Shown here: positions 1 through 7,416 of the stretch, one piece after another | Position numbering within the stretch: the stretch's first letter is position 1 | Layout: each line of letters opens with the position of its first letter | Origin: Clostridiales bacterium | GTDB taxonomy: Bacteria; Bacillota; Clostridia; Peptostreptococcales; Acidaminobacteraceae | Assembly: GCA_016342415.1 (NCBI GenBank) | Contig: JAEIOD010000017.1 | Span: 1-64,000, forward strand | Length of the DNA stretch: 64,000 bases | Direction: 5' to 3' | Translations under genes and position numbers: made by a program | Notes under the pieces: generated by a model | The model's database searches: none | Told to the model about the DNA's origin: nothing | The model's input: only the letters and a program-made list of their open reading frames with translations

Positions 1-401
1 TTCACTTCCTCTTCTGAAAAGCTATGAGTATAAGATGGTTCATACTCTAGTTTCATAAGACCATAACATCTCTGCTCATCAGCTATGAACTTAACAAACA
101 GCAGATCACCATCAGCGGCTTCAATGTTCGATGACACTTCCTCATAAGCTCTGGCCATATCAAAGCTTATTTCCTTGAATTTCTTTTGATCCTGTAAAAG
201 TTCTTGTATGTAAACCTTTAGCGAACTGTTATTGTTAAAGACCGCTTTATATGTATCTTTAGAATTCAGTGATTTGATAATGTGTTTTCTGATAAAGGTT
301 TCTACCACTTCATTGATGCTCAGTGGTTTAACTTTTGCAAGTGTTGTATCCAGTACATCAAGGATGACCTCCTCGATTAATATATCTTTTACATATCTCA
401 T
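1..401 (-). CDS. Nucleoid-associated protein (NdpA/YejK-like), C-terminus cut by window edge
   Basis: An open frame starts with ATG at 401 (MRYVKDIL) and runs off the left edge without a stop, giving about 133 residues. The text of the protein, with DMARAYEEV, then ADGDLLFVKFIADEQR and LEYEPSYTHSF, matches the pattern I know from the 37-kDa nucleoid-associated protein family (PF04245), which is often found in Clostridia phages. The family binds DNA; its role in phages is not settled. The gene is the most downstream member visible of the leftward early operon. Confidence 0.6.
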   Translation of the reverse strand, partial: MRYVKDILIEEVILDVLDTTLAKVKPLSINEVVETFIRKHIIKSLNSKDTYKAVFNNNSSLKVYIQELLQDQKKFKEISFDMARAYEEVSSNIEAADGDLLFVKFIADEQRCYGLMKLEYEPSYTHSFSEEEV

Positions 402-413
402 TTAGACCTCCAA

Positions 414-608
414 TTATTTCACTTCTAGTTTTAACATCAACGAGTCTTCTGTTACCATACACTCACTGATATTCAGTTTATCTCCTGTCATTTCTAGATG
501 AGCCTCTAAAGCAACTTCTACAAACTCCTTTTCATCCAATTCGGTTTTTAAGCCGACTGCCAAACTCATATCGTTGCTCCAAAGTACTTTATTAGTTAAA
601 ATCATCAT
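414..608 (-). CDS. Small hypothetical phage protein
   Basis: This is a roughly 64-residue acidic protein in the leftward phage operon. I place the start at the tandem ATG codons at 608/605 because GAGGTG lies directly before them; an upstream in-frame extension to 638 is less likely. No domain is recognised. It contains LGVGLK-type hydrophobic and ELDEKEFVEVALEAH acidic helical stretches but no catalytic motif. It lies 12 bases upstream of the nucleoid-associated gene and is probably co-transcribed with it. Confidence 0.55.
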   Translation of the reverse strand: MMILTNKVLWSNDMSLAVGLKTELDEKEFVEVALEAHLEMTGDKLNISECMVTEDSLMLKLEVK

Positions 609-650
609 CACCTCATTTAAGATTGCTTGAATAATCACTCTTGACCTTAC

Positions 651-1430
651 TTACAGATTCTTCTTTCTTTCTAGAATCTTTGAATGCATATCTGCTATAA
701 TCATGCCTGTTTTGGTTAACTCAGTATCATCTTGAATTAACTTGTTTCGGTTCATAATCAACAATTGTTTCCTTGAGACCAATAGTAGATTGTCTATATC
801 CAAATTGCTTTTGTCTTTATCACCAAAGATAATCACATGATCCTTGGGAAGAGGTCCGTTATATTTTTCCCAAATGATGATATGTTTACCTTTCCAATTC
901 TTTTGTTTCATACCATCAGCTACTTTTACATCCACATAACCATAAGTATTTATTCTTTCAGTGCCTATCGGTAGCCAATTTCCCGGTTTAAGACCTTTCT
1001 TGAACTCGGTTTCTTTGGACCGTCTTTCACCTCTTTTGATAGGAGCTGTAGGTTTATGACCTTTTTCAAATCTGCCATCCAAACCACTGGATATCTTATT
1101 GTTTTTATAAAATGCATCCAGCTGCTTCTTCTGATAACTTTTATTGAACTTCTCATTCAACAACTGAGTCATCTCCTTAGGTCCAACACCTTTATGATTC
1201 AGATTTATATAATCCCTGACCTCTTTAGGATATAGCTTGGTGCCTTGTCCTTTTGGAAAACCTTTGATGGTACCACTTTTAAGATTGTTATTATTCTTAT
1301 ATGACTTCATCTTTGATTCAGTGAAATCCAATCCATATTTATCATTGACCAGTTTGACCAGGTCTTTTGTCGTATTTCCACTCACATGGTCTTTGATGAA
1401 CTCTTTTACTTCCAGGGGATATCTTTTCAT
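651..1430 (-). CDS. Phage HNH endonuclease
   Basis: This 259-residue basic protein has an N-terminal half with two repeated small DNA-binding-like segments (YPLEVKEFIKDHVSG and YPKEVRDYINLNHKG) and a C-terminal HNH-type nuclease core around WKGKHIIIWEKYNGPLPKDH, followed by GDKDKSNLDIDNLLLVSR. The pattern (HxxxW, then PxxHxxxFxDxDxxNxxxxNL) is typical of phage HNH endonucleases of the homing or genome-processing type. GAGGGG sits before the ATG. The start follows the stop of the 76-aa gene directly, so they share an operon. Whether it is a free-standing homing enzyme or serves phage recombination cannot be told. Confidence 0.75.
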   Translation of the reverse strand: MKRYPLEVKEFIKDHVSGNTTKDLVKLVNDKYGLDFTESKMKSYKNNNNLKSGTIKGFPKGQGTKLYPKEVRDYINLNHKGVGPKEMTQLLNEKFNKSYQKKQLDAFYKNNKISSGLDGRFEKGHKPTAPIKRGERRSKETEFKKGLKPGNWLPIGTERINTYGYVDVKVADGMKQKNWKGKHIIIWEKYNGPLPKDHVIIFGDKDKSNLDIDNLLLVSRKQLLIMNRNKLIQDDTELTKTGMIIADMHSKILERKKNL

Positions 1431-1431
1431 G

Positions 1432-1662
1432 TTACCCCTCTAACATCTTTGGAAGTCTAAGATTAGCATCATAAGCACCATCGGTTATCCTTTTGGCTTG
1501 AAGGACCAAGGATCCATTTTCTATGATTTTTGATGCTACCATTGTCACTGATTTTGCTCTTTCAATTTCTTCTTTAAGATCATCGCTTTTCAATTCCTCA
1601 TCACTCAACCTTTCAAGTTGAGCAAACAAATGATTGTTTAAATCACCTAATGTATTTTGCAT
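1432..1662 (-). CDS. Small helical phage protein
   Basis: This 76-residue protein is predicted to be almost entirely helical, with the segment NNHLFAQLERL then EEIERAKSVTMVASKIIENG. Short proteins with this text are frequent directly upstream of HNH genes in Clostridia prophages, but I know of no assigned function. The start overlaps the end of the preceding 144-aa gene by 20 bases and has the Shine-Dalgarno AGAGGAG. Function is unknown. Confidence 0.65.
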   Translation of the reverse strand: MQNTLGDLNNHLFAQLERLSDEELKSDDLKEEIERAKSVTMVASKIIENGSLVLQAKRITDGAYDANLRLPKMLEG

Positions 1663-2077
1663 TTCTATCTCCTCTCATAGATCTGTTATATGTTTCCCTA
1701 GCTCGTTTTTCTATCATTTCATCACTGACACTCATGCCGTCATGCATCAAAACATCTTCATACTTCACACCAAGTATTTTTTTATAAAGCCCATCTTTCA
1801 ACTCTTCTAAAGTTGGACTGTAATTCTTCTTGATGATGTAGACTGCTAAATAATCGTCACCTAACTTTCGATTACTGTAATCTGTCGCATAGTCTATTAT
1901 CTTATATCTGTTTGAAGTCACATACTTGTTGTAATACATCACTTTCAGCAAGTCCTCTTTTTTGATATTGGTCATAAATCGATAACCTTGCATGACTGCA
2001 AAAGGTCCAATCATGTCATAGTTTGATAAGAGTTTCTGACTCTTGTTTTTTACTTTCTGATACAATCCTTTTCTCAT
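1643..2077 (-). CDS. Hypothetical phage protein
   Basis: This 144-residue basic protein lies between the DUF6075-like gene and the 76-aa gene. The start is supported by GGGGG six bases before the ATG. It is soluble, lysine/tyrosine-rich and carries no motif that I recognise. It is embedded in an operon of DNA-processing genes, so a DNA-related role is possible but unproved. Confidence 0.6.
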   Translation of the reverse strand: MRKGLYQKVKNKSQKLLSNYDMIGPFAVMQGYRFMTNIKKEDLLKVMYYNKYVTSNRYKIIDYATDYSNRKLGDDYLAVYIIKKNYSPTLEELKDGLYKKILGVKYEDVLMHDGMSVSDEMIEKRARETYNRSMRGDRNAKYIR

Positions 2078-2104
2078 AAATCCCCCAGATCATGTTGCTT
2101 GATA

Positions 2105-2425
2105 TTACTCAAATCTAATCCTAATGGCTTCTAGCGCAATCTTCATATTTCTTTCATCCAGATATACAAATGAATCATATACGGTCGCTTTGCATCGGTT
2201 GTTGTATAGATTAAATCCTAATTTTATTAGTGCCCTGGTACCAGATGTCAGTTTGGATTTTTTCAAGCAGTTAGGTTTTATAGCATGTTCCTTGAAATCA
2301 TATATCTCATCCACCATGTCATACAACGACTGGTTCATGGCCAATATGTAAAACAAGGCTTTTCTTTCAATATCACTTTCTTGCATCTGATCTCTTGTAA
2401 TTAATTCGTTATATTTATCGCTCAT
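2105..2425 (-). CDS. DUF6075-like phage protein
   Basis: This roughly 106-residue protein contains ERKALFYILAMNQSLYD, then VDEIYDFKEHAIKP, and later ALIKLGFNLYN. That text resembles the small Clostridia family annotated DUF6075, found mostly in prophages and integrative elements and of unknown function. Two adjacent ATG codons are present; the second has better spacing from AGGAGG and is used here. It lies between the SSB gene and other early genes. Confidence 0.6.
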   Translation of the reverse strand: MSDKYNELITRDQMQESDIERKALFYILAMNQSLYDMVDEIYDFKEHAIKPNCLKKSKLTSGTRALIKLGFNLYNNRCKATVYDSFVYLDERNMKIALEAIRIRFE

Positions 2426-2435
2426 CATTTACCTC

Positions 2436-2918
2436 CTAAAATGGGATGTCATCATCAATAGCCTGAAATCCACTATAGTCTTGTTGATAACTTGGTTGGT
2501 TCTGTTGGTGGTTATTATTTTGTTGATAACCCTGTGATTTTTGTTGATTATTCTGATATTGCGAACTATTCTGTGATTGCTGACTCTTATTATTTGTATT
2601 CGTTGCCCACTCTAAAAACTCAATCCTACTTGCTACAATCTCGATGTTATAATGTTTTACACCATTCTTATCTTCATAGTTGTTGTTTCTCATGTTGCCA
2701 TTCACTGCAACCAATCGACCTTTCACAAGATATTGAGCCGCACTTTCAGCAGGTTTACCCCATACAACGATGTTGAAAAAGTCTGCATCCGGTTGACCTT
2801 CTTTTTTGAATTGTCTTGCTACTGCTATGGAAAACCTAGTCACTGGTGTGCCACTGCCAGGTATGTATCTGAGTTCTGGATCTCTTGTTAATCGTCCTAT
2901 TAATACTACTTGATTCAT
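2436..2918 (-). CDS. ssb: Single-stranded DNA-binding protein
   Basis: This 160-residue protein has a complete OB fold from residue 1 to about 105 (MNQVVLIGRLTRDPELRY at the start, FFNIVVWGKPAE in the middle), then a Gln/Asn-rich flexible tail and the acidic tip DDDIPF that binds partner repair and replication proteins. It coats single-stranded DNA during replication and recombination. Its position among phage early genes marks it as the phage copy, not the housekeeping gene next to rpsF/rpsR. Shine-Dalgarno GAGGACGA precedes the ATG. Confidence 0.93.
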   Translation of the reverse strand: MNQVVLIGRLTRDPELRYIPGSGTPVTRFSIAVARQFKKEGQPDADFFNIVVWGKPAESAAQYLVKGRLVAVNGNMRNNNYEDKNGVKHYNIEIVASRIEFLEWATNTNNKSQQSQNSSQYQNNQQKSQGYQQNNNHQQNQPSYQQDYSGFQAIDDDIPF

Positions 2919-2931
2919 TCGTCCTCACTTT

Positions 2932-3255
2932 CTAATTTACAAACCTTCTTAATCCTTCTATGTTTAAATCTCTTTCAAATTTTAAATGTGTTATGACTAC
3001 CACACCGGATTTATCCCTGATGTATAATGTCTTAAAATCATAGACTGTATGAGTCACTCGACATCTTCCAGATTGATCAATTACTTTAATCAAAAGCTTC
3101 TCATATGAATCAGTAATCTTAATATCTACATGTTCAAAGTCCACATAGTGACCAGCGTTAATTTCTCTATAAGTGACGTTTTTATACTCATAAGTCTCAT
3201 AAGCATATAAAACATCCTCATTCATAAAATTCAAATGCTCAAAGATAATATTCAT
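2932..3255 (-). CDS. Hypothetical phage protein
   Basis: This 107-residue protein is rich in beta-strand-forming segments (GHYVDFEHVDIKITDSY, RVTHTVYDFKTLYI). No conserved family is recognised. It starts 13 bases upstream of ssb and is preceded by a 131-base spacer that separates it from the LexA-like gene, so it may begin a sub-operon. Function is unknown. Confidence 0.55.
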   Translation of the reverse strand: MNIIFEHLNFMNEDVLYAYETYEYKNVTYREINAGHYVDFEHVDIKITDSYEKLLIKVIDQSGRCRVTHTVYDFKTLYIRDKSGVVVITHLKFERDLNIEGLRRFVN

Positions 3256-3284
3256 ATATGTACCTTCCTAGAAAAATATATTTT

Positions 3285-3299
3285 TACATTTTATGTAAT
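3285..3299. promoter_or_regulatory. 15-bp palindrome upstream of the 107-aa phage gene
   Basis: The sequence TTACATTTTATGTAA is a perfect palindrome around a central TTT, about 30 bases upstream of the ATG at 3255 and inside the only long spacer of the early operon. It could be an operator or simply AT-rich symmetry. A phage XRE or LexA-type regulator would be a candidate ligand, but nothing in the window repeats this exact site. Confidence 0.25.
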
Positions 3300-3386
3300 T
3301 TGTTTTATACTGTAATGGGCATGTAAAACTTCAATATTTTAACTTCAACCTAAGCAAATGATAAAGAGAACATGCCTACTGACTGC

Positions 3387-3614
3387 CTAGCAGTCTTTTA
3401 TTGTTTTTTGGATAATGATAGCTCTTGAAGTATCAGGAATCCGTTTAATATAACCTTTCCTCTCGAGTCTAACTAAATGCCCCGATACTGTAGAAGTCGA
3501 ACTTAATCCAACTTCACTTGCAATCTCTCTAATCGATGGCGGAAATCCCTTTTGCCTTATGTTCAGTTCTATAAACTCTAAAATGGTTTTCTGTTTTACT
3601 GATAATCCCTTCAT
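3387..3614 (-). CDS. LexA-type winged-helix regulator without peptidase domain
   Basis: This 75-residue protein matches only the N-terminal DNA-binding domain of LexA: QKTILEFIELNIRQKGFPPS, then IREIASEVGLSSTSTV and GHLVRLERKGYIKR. Full LexA adds a C-terminal S24 autopeptidase domain of about 120 residues that is absent here; the frame ends naturally after PDTSRAIIIQ. It could therefore bind LexA-like sites without being inactivated by RecA-stimulated cleavage. It lies in the phage early operon immediately after the 140-aa gene. A phage modulator of SOS-type promoters is an inference. Confidence 0.75.
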   Translation of the reverse strand: MKGLSVKQKTILEFIELNIRQKGFPPSIREIASEVGLSSTSTVSGHLVRLERKGYIKRIPDTSRAIIIQKTIKDC

Positions 3615-3616
3615 CC

Positions 3617-4039
3617 TTAACCTCCACAGTTTTCACATGGCGATTCTGACAACTTAATCACACCACAATCACATTCAACTATAATTTTTTCGATGGATCC
3701 CTTTTCCTCTTCACTTAGAGAAATGTAATCAACGCCATAATAAGATAGTGTCGATAATACAATTTCTTCAAATCCTTCGATGAAACAAACTGTATTATTC
3801 AGATTCTCTAAAACTTCTCGGTAGTTCTCTATATCAAATTTTTCACTCATTGTACTCTCCTTGTAGTGATACTTTTCAAATCTCTCAATCTCAAGTTTTC
3901 TAAAGAGTCTAAATCTAACCATTGGTAGATGCATCATTTTTCGTTTGTTGTTTAACATCTCATAGATGGGTTCATCCGTCATCCATATGGCTGAGATCAT
4001 ATTGTCTATACGTCTTTTATATCTGTTTTTATTTTTCAT
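3617..4039 (-). CDS. Hypothetical phage protein with C-terminal zinc-ribbon-like cysteines
   Basis: This 140-residue open frame has a basic N-terminal third (RYKRRIDNMIS) and a C-terminal part ending CDCGVIKLSESPCENCGG, whose CxC and CxxC pairs suggest a small metal-binding knuckle. The first ATG follows AGGGGGC. A second in-frame ATG at 3850 has an even better AAGGAGAG Shine-Dalgarno, so a 77-residue product (MSEKFDIE...) could also be made. No family is recognised. Confidence 0.55.
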   Translation of the reverse strand: MKNKNRYKRRIDNMISAIWMTDEPIYEMLNNKRKMMHLPMVRFRLFRKLEIERFEKYHYKESTMSEKFDIENYREVLENLNNTVCFIEGFEEIVLSTLSYYGVDYISLSEEEKGSIEKIIVECDCGVIKLSESPCENCGG

Positions 4040-4046
4040 AAGCCCC

Positions 4047-4211
4047 CTAGATGTTGAACTTCATTTGATTGTCACCTTCAAACTCCAGTTGTTTGATTCT
4101 TAATTCGCAGTCTTTGATATAAGCTTGCGCTTTTAAAACCATATCCTCTTTAGACTGTTTTTTCTCTTTCAAAAGATAAATGCTATGACAGTTTTCAAGT
4201 TCTTTAATCAT
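4047..4211 (-). CDS. Small hypothetical phage protein
   Basis: A 54-codon frame reads MIKELENCHSIYLLKEKK at its start and ends QMKFNI before TAG. It overlaps the stop of the upstream 109-aa gene by four bases (ATGA), which supports translational coupling. It is charged and helical, and no domain is recognised. Confidence 0.6.
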   Translation of the reverse strand: MIKELENCHSIYLLKEKKQSKEDMVLKAQAYIKDCELRIKQLEFEGDNQMKFNI

Positions 4212-4537
4212 AATGACCTCTTCTCATAGACTGGTGTATAAATCACAAAGCCATCATCGAATCCAGAAGCTTTAACTTTTATAATCACGTCTTGATCTGC
4301 ATAGAATCCTAAAAGCTCATTGATTGTATTCTCAACTCTGTTGACCATACCTAAATCATCAATGGTGAAATACTGCCCTTTTCCCTTTTCGACATCTACG
4401 CCAGTCATGCTAGCAACAAAACATATTCTGAATACTTGTCCATGGAACAATAGACTGTCACCCACTTCAAAGTGTTGTAATTCAACTGGATTTTTATAAT
4501 CCCATCTTTCTTGATCTGATATATTTTTATAATTCAT
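4208..4537 (-). CDS. Hypothetical phage protein
   Basis: This 109-residue acidic protein has a beta-rich core (FEVGDSLLFHGQVFRICFVAS) and a second half ending FVIYTPVYEKRSL. It sits directly downstream of the DNA methyltransferase, nine bases after that gene's stop, so the two are probably co-transcribed. The small beta-barrel-like opening is compatible with an ASCH/PUA-like fold, but I cannot assign one. Confidence 0.55.
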   Translation of the reverse strand: MNYKNISDQERWDYKNPVELQHFEVGDSLLFHGQVFRICFVASMTGVDVEKGKGQYFTIDDLGMVNRVENTINELLGFYADQDVIIKVKASGFDDGFVIYTPVYEKRSL

Positions 4538-4546
4538 AACTTACTC

Positions 4547-5470
4547 CTACAATACGAATTTCAGCTGAACATGCGATACCTTCTCATCAATAAGATCAAT
4601 GTATTCAGGATTCAACTCAATTCCAATATATTCTCTTCTAAGTTCTATGGCTTTTTTAGCAACGGTACCAGAACCCATAAATGGATCCAGAACCACACCC
4701 CCTTCTCTACAGCCTGCCAAGATGCAAGGCTCAATGAGCTTTTCAGGAAAAGTTGCAAAGTGTGCAGCCTTTTCATGTGATGTCGCTAAGTGCCATACTG
4801 TTCGTTTATTTCTCTTGTTGTCTTGTGAGGATTCATTGCCAGTACTGTCACTCATCATTTCCTCATGGTTATGTAGATGATTATTGACATAAGTGCCACC
4901 TCTAAAGGTCTTTCGATTACCTTTATTCTGATTACCTAGAACACCCACGCTACCTCGTGGACTTGATACATCACTTGTAAGTGCTTCTTCTCGTATGCTC
5001 TCATGATCGTAATAGTAATATCTCGATTTGCTGAACAAGAAGATATACTCATGTGATTTGGTGGGTCTGTCTTTTACAGCTTCAGGCATGCAATTTGATT
5101 TGGACCATATGATATCACTTCTTAGATACCAACCATCATCTTGTAAAGCAAAGGCGATTCGCCATGGCATTCCCATAAGATCTTTTGGTTTTAGATTCAA
5201 GTCATTTTCACCACCTGGTCGGAGCATATGGTTCTTACTCTTTCCGGAGTTTTTATCCCACTCATAACCGTTTCTATTTTTATTGGACCAGTAGGAATCA
5301 CCAATGTTTAACCATAAGGTCCCATCATCTTTCAGAACTCTTCTGCATTCTCTGAAGACTTCTACAATCACCTGTATATGCTCTTTTGGTGACAGTTCAA
5401 GTCCAATCTGACCATTAACACCATAATCTCTAAGTCCGTAATAGGGTGGTGATGTGACTATGCAGTCCAC
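4547..5470 (-). CDS. Phage DNA methyltransferase, beta-class (probable N4-cytosine); N-terminus displaced
   Basis: The catalytic motif TSPPYYGLRDYG comes first and the AdoMet-binding FxGxG-type motif DPFMGSGT comes near the C-terminus, the order of beta-class amino-methyltransferases; SPPY favours N4-cytosine. The usual family opening (NIILQGDC followed by LPDQSVDC) is encoded directly upstream in the same frame, from about 5544, but that frame has no ATG, GTG or TTG there. The well-placed GAGGTG-ATG at 5541 is two bases out of frame. The internal GTG at 5470 is only the first standard start left. Likely role: modification of phage DNA against host restriction, or an orphan regulatory methylase. 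No cognate restriction enzyme is adjacent. Confidence 0.8.
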   Translation of the reverse strand: MDCIVTSPPYYGLRDYGVNGQIGLELSPKEHIQVIVEVFRECRRVLKDDGTLWLNIGDSYWSNKNRNGYEWDKNSGKSKNHMLRPGGENDLNLKPKDLMGMPWRIAFALQDDGWYLRSDIIWSKSNCMPEAVKDRPTKSHEYIFLFSKSRYYYYDHESIREEALTSDVSSPRGSVGVLGNQNKGNRKTFRGGTYVNNHLHNHEEMMSDSTGNESSQDNKRNKRTVWHLATSHEKAAHFATFPEKLIEPCILAGCREGGVVLDPFMGSGTVAKKAIELRREYIGIELNPEYIDLIDEKVSHVQLKFVL

Positions 5471-5586
5471 CGACTGATCGGGTAATTCCTTTAATTTTGT
5501 TCTACAGTCACCCTGTAGTATGATATTTGTTTTGATATCATCACCTCTTATCGAATGTACGTTCTTTACCAGTTAAAAAATTAAAT

Positions 5587-5599
5587 ACGACTCAGTCGT
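5587..5599. promoter_or_regulatory. Palindrome ACGACTCAGTCGT between the 75-aa gene and methyltransferase
   Basis: A 13-bp palindrome directly follows the stop codon of the 75-aa gene, and on the minus strand a run ending in six T residues follows a few bases later. It could act as a weak intrinsic terminator or as a regulator site that partly separates methyltransferase expression from upstream genes. Confidence 0.3.
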
Positions 5600-5827
5600 T
5601 TAGTGATGTCTGAACAAGTATTTGGCTCTTACAACTTGTTTGATCTTGATGAAGTTTGGCAGCTCAATAAGCCGATTATAAAACTCTCCCTCTTGTGTCA
5701 GATAACCCAGAGCATGGCTTTTAACAATCCGATTCACATCTTCAACTTTATCAAGATGATCTATAAGCTCAGTCACCAATATCCATTCTTCATTTTCCGT
5801 TAACCATCTATGTACATTTTTATTCAT
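5600..5827 (-). CDS. Small hypothetical phage protein
   Basis: This 75-residue helical protein (NEEWILVTELIDHLDKVEDV) sits between the replication initiator and the methyltransferase. The start has GAGGT at good spacing. No family is recognised; phage replication modules often carry small unnamed genes at this position. Confidence 0.55.
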   Translation of the reverse strand: MNKNVHRWLTENEEWILVTELIDHLDKVEDVNRIVKSHALGYLTQEGEFYNRLIELPNFIKIKQVVRAKYLFRHH

Positions 5828-5835
5828 AATCTACC

Positions 5836-6915
5836 TCAACTTTTTATACCAAGTTTTCTCTCTAACTCATCGTTAGAATATTTCTCTCTTTGGTCGAAGT
5901 TATGAAATTTATTTTGTGTCGTTTGACCTTTTGCTGGTGGAATTCTTTTTACTGAAAAGTTTCTTTGATGAGTTTCTATGGCTTCAACAGTTTTCAAATC
6001 ATTCTTAAGCCAATTCTTTAAAACTCCTTCAAAATATTGTATGGATCTCTTACCAGCTTCAACAGAAACCACCAATGCTTTTAAAACCACTTCTTCTGTA
6101 AATTCATCCAACCACGATTTTATAAGTTCAGTTTCATGTGGTGTGATTGTATGAAAATTCTGATTGAAAAATTCTACTACTTTCTTAAAAGTTATATTAT
6201 CTTTAGTAGTAGTAGTATTTATATAACTACTACTACTACGTTTAGTTATGTTCGGAGTTATTCCGTTACAGAATTTCTCTAACGGAATATTTCCGTTGAT
6301 TTCTCCGTTACAGGCACTCTCTAACGGAATATTTCCGTTGATTTCTCCGTTACAGGTTTTCTCTAACGGAATATTTCCGTTGATTCCTCCGTTACAGGTT
6401 TTCTCTAACGGAATATTTCCGTTGATTCCTCCGTTACAGGCATTCTCTAACGGAATATTTCCGTTGATTTCTCCGTTACAGGCATTCTCTAACGGAATAT
6501 TTCCGTTGATTTCTCCGTTACAGGCATTCTCTAACGGAATATTTCCGTTGATTTCTCCGTTACAGGTACTCTCTAACGGAATAACTCCGTTAATTTTTGT
6601 ATCATTTTGACTGTGATATGGAGCTAATAACTTATCAATTTCCATGAGTTTGTACCGTCCAGACTTCTTTTTATTCTTCTGTGATTCATAAAGAATTAAT
6701 CCGTTTTCACATAAAATTTCACGATGTCTGGCTAGTGTTTTATCACTCACAATAAGTTCATCCATTAACCTTTTATTTGAAGCACTAAACCATTCAATCC
6801 AACCACAGGTATTATTGATATGCATTAAGAAATACCATAATGCTTGTGTCGTGGCTTGAAGTGGATTATCTCTTGTATATAGCCTAAAATTATTTATTTC
6901 TCTTATGTAGTTCAT
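5836..6915 (-). CDS. DnaD-like phage replication initiator with internal 14-aa tandem repeats
   Basis: The protein of about 359 residues has three parts. Residues 1-95 form a winged-helix-like domain with the pattern ALWYFLMHINNTCGW, LIVSDKTLARHR and GRYKLM, typical of phage replisome organisers. Roughly residues 105-215 are seven copies of the 14-residue unit NGEINGNIPLExxC plus partial flanking units. Residues 245-330 resemble the DnaD/DnaB_2 C-terminal domain, with YFEGVLKNWLKND matching its YxxGILxNW signature. Such proteins bind iterons and recruit the helicase loader. The start is ATG 6915 with GGGG upstream; the GTG two codons earlier is too close to it. No separate DnaC-type loader is seen. 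Confidence 0.8.
   Translation of the reverse strand: MNYIREINNFRLYTRDNPLQATTQALWYFLMHINNTCGWIEWFSASNKRLMDELIVSDKTLARHREILCENGLILYESQKNKKKSGRYKLMEIDKLLAPYHSQNDTKINGVIPLESTCNGEINGNIPLENACNGEINGNIPLENACNGEINGNIPLENACNGGINGNIPLEKTCNGGINGNIPLEKTCNGEINGNIPLESACNGEINGNIPLEKFCNGITPNITKRSSSSYINTTTTKDNITFKKVVEFFNQNFHTITPHETELIKSWLDEFTEEVVLKALVVSVEAGKRSIQYFEGVLKNWLKNDLKTVEAIETHQRNFSVKRIPPAKGQTTQNKFHNFDQREKYSNDELERKLGIKS
6255..6597. repeat. 42-bp tandem repeats with internal palindrome; candidate phage origin
   Basis: Seven near-identical 42-bp units, plus degenerate ends, lie inside the replication gene. Each contains the palindrome-like core TAACGGAATATTTCCGTTGA and a second CCGTTACAG arm, so CCGTT/AACGG half-sites recur throughout. 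Because 42 is divisible by three, the frame is kept and the repeats appear as 14-residue units. Many phage initiators bind iterons located within their own gene, as in lambda O, so this is the best origin candidate in the window. The units vary mainly at a few bases (the xxC positions), as expected for binding sites under selection. Confidence 0.6.
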
Positions 6916-6952
6916 CTGCACCCCATTAAAGTGGCAGGAGCAAAACTCCCAC

Positions 6953-7078
6953 CTATATGAAAGGACTGACTAATAAAAAGACCGTACCAATGATACATAT
7001 GCTGATAATGATCTTTACTGTATAGCACCTTTGTCTCCTTTGGATATATTGAATCTTAATTCTATTAGGATTCTCCAT
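6953..7078 (-). CDS. Small single-span membrane protein of phage
   Basis: A 41-codon frame has an excellent start (AAGGAGGT seven bases before ATG at 7078). The protein begins with a basic segment (MENPNRIKIQYIQRRQR) and ends with a single hydrophobic segment (VKIIISICIIGTVFLLV). It sits just upstream of the initiator gene. The strong ribosome-binding site and charge-then-membrane layout make it a credible tiny gene; function is unknown. Confidence 0.55.
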   Translation of the reverse strand: MENPNRIKIQYIQRRQRCYTVKIIISICIIGTVFLLVSPFI

Positions 7079-7158
7079 ATGACCTCCTTGATATCATGTA
7101 TATTCTTTGATATAATGACTTTAGTAATTGACCTATGTGCCTGCAAGCGAGGGTCTTT

Positions 7159-7407
7159 TTACTTTTTTGATATATCGGCTGAAAACGACAGGATCTCATA
7201 TGCCTGGTCAATTTCTTTTAAAGTTAACTTGGCATCTTCAATTGAATCCTTGTTATCTTCGATATCTTCTTTTAAGAGTCTTACCTGCAGATGATCCTCA
7301 CATTCTTTTACGATTTCACTCTTGATACCATTCTCTACTGTCAAACTTACTATTAATGCTTTTGTATCTGCTTCTACTAATCCAAGTTGTTCAATTATTC
7401 TTTGCAT
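7159..7407 (-). CDS. Small coiled-coil phage protein
   Basis: This 82-residue protein has a heptad-like charged central part (LLKEDIEDNKDSIEDAKLTLKE), so it is probably an alpha-helical dimer. GGGGG precedes the ATG. It lies between the excisionase-like gene and the initiator. No family is recognised. Confidence 0.6.
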   Translation of the reverse strand: MQRIIEQLGLVEADTKALIVSLTVENGIKSEIVKECEDHLQVRLLKEDIEDNKDSIEDAKLTLKEIDQAYEILSFSADISKK

Positions 7408-7416
7408 ATGGCCCCC

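Noticed and set aside
6255..6597. CRISPR array
   Set aside because: The repeats follow each other without unique spacers, lie inside an open reading frame that they keep in phase, and no cas genes are present.
6248..6610. Rightward open frame through the 42-bp repeats
   Set aside because: It is the antisense shadow of the initiator gene; the length arises only because the repeat unit is a multiple of three and lacks stops on both strands.
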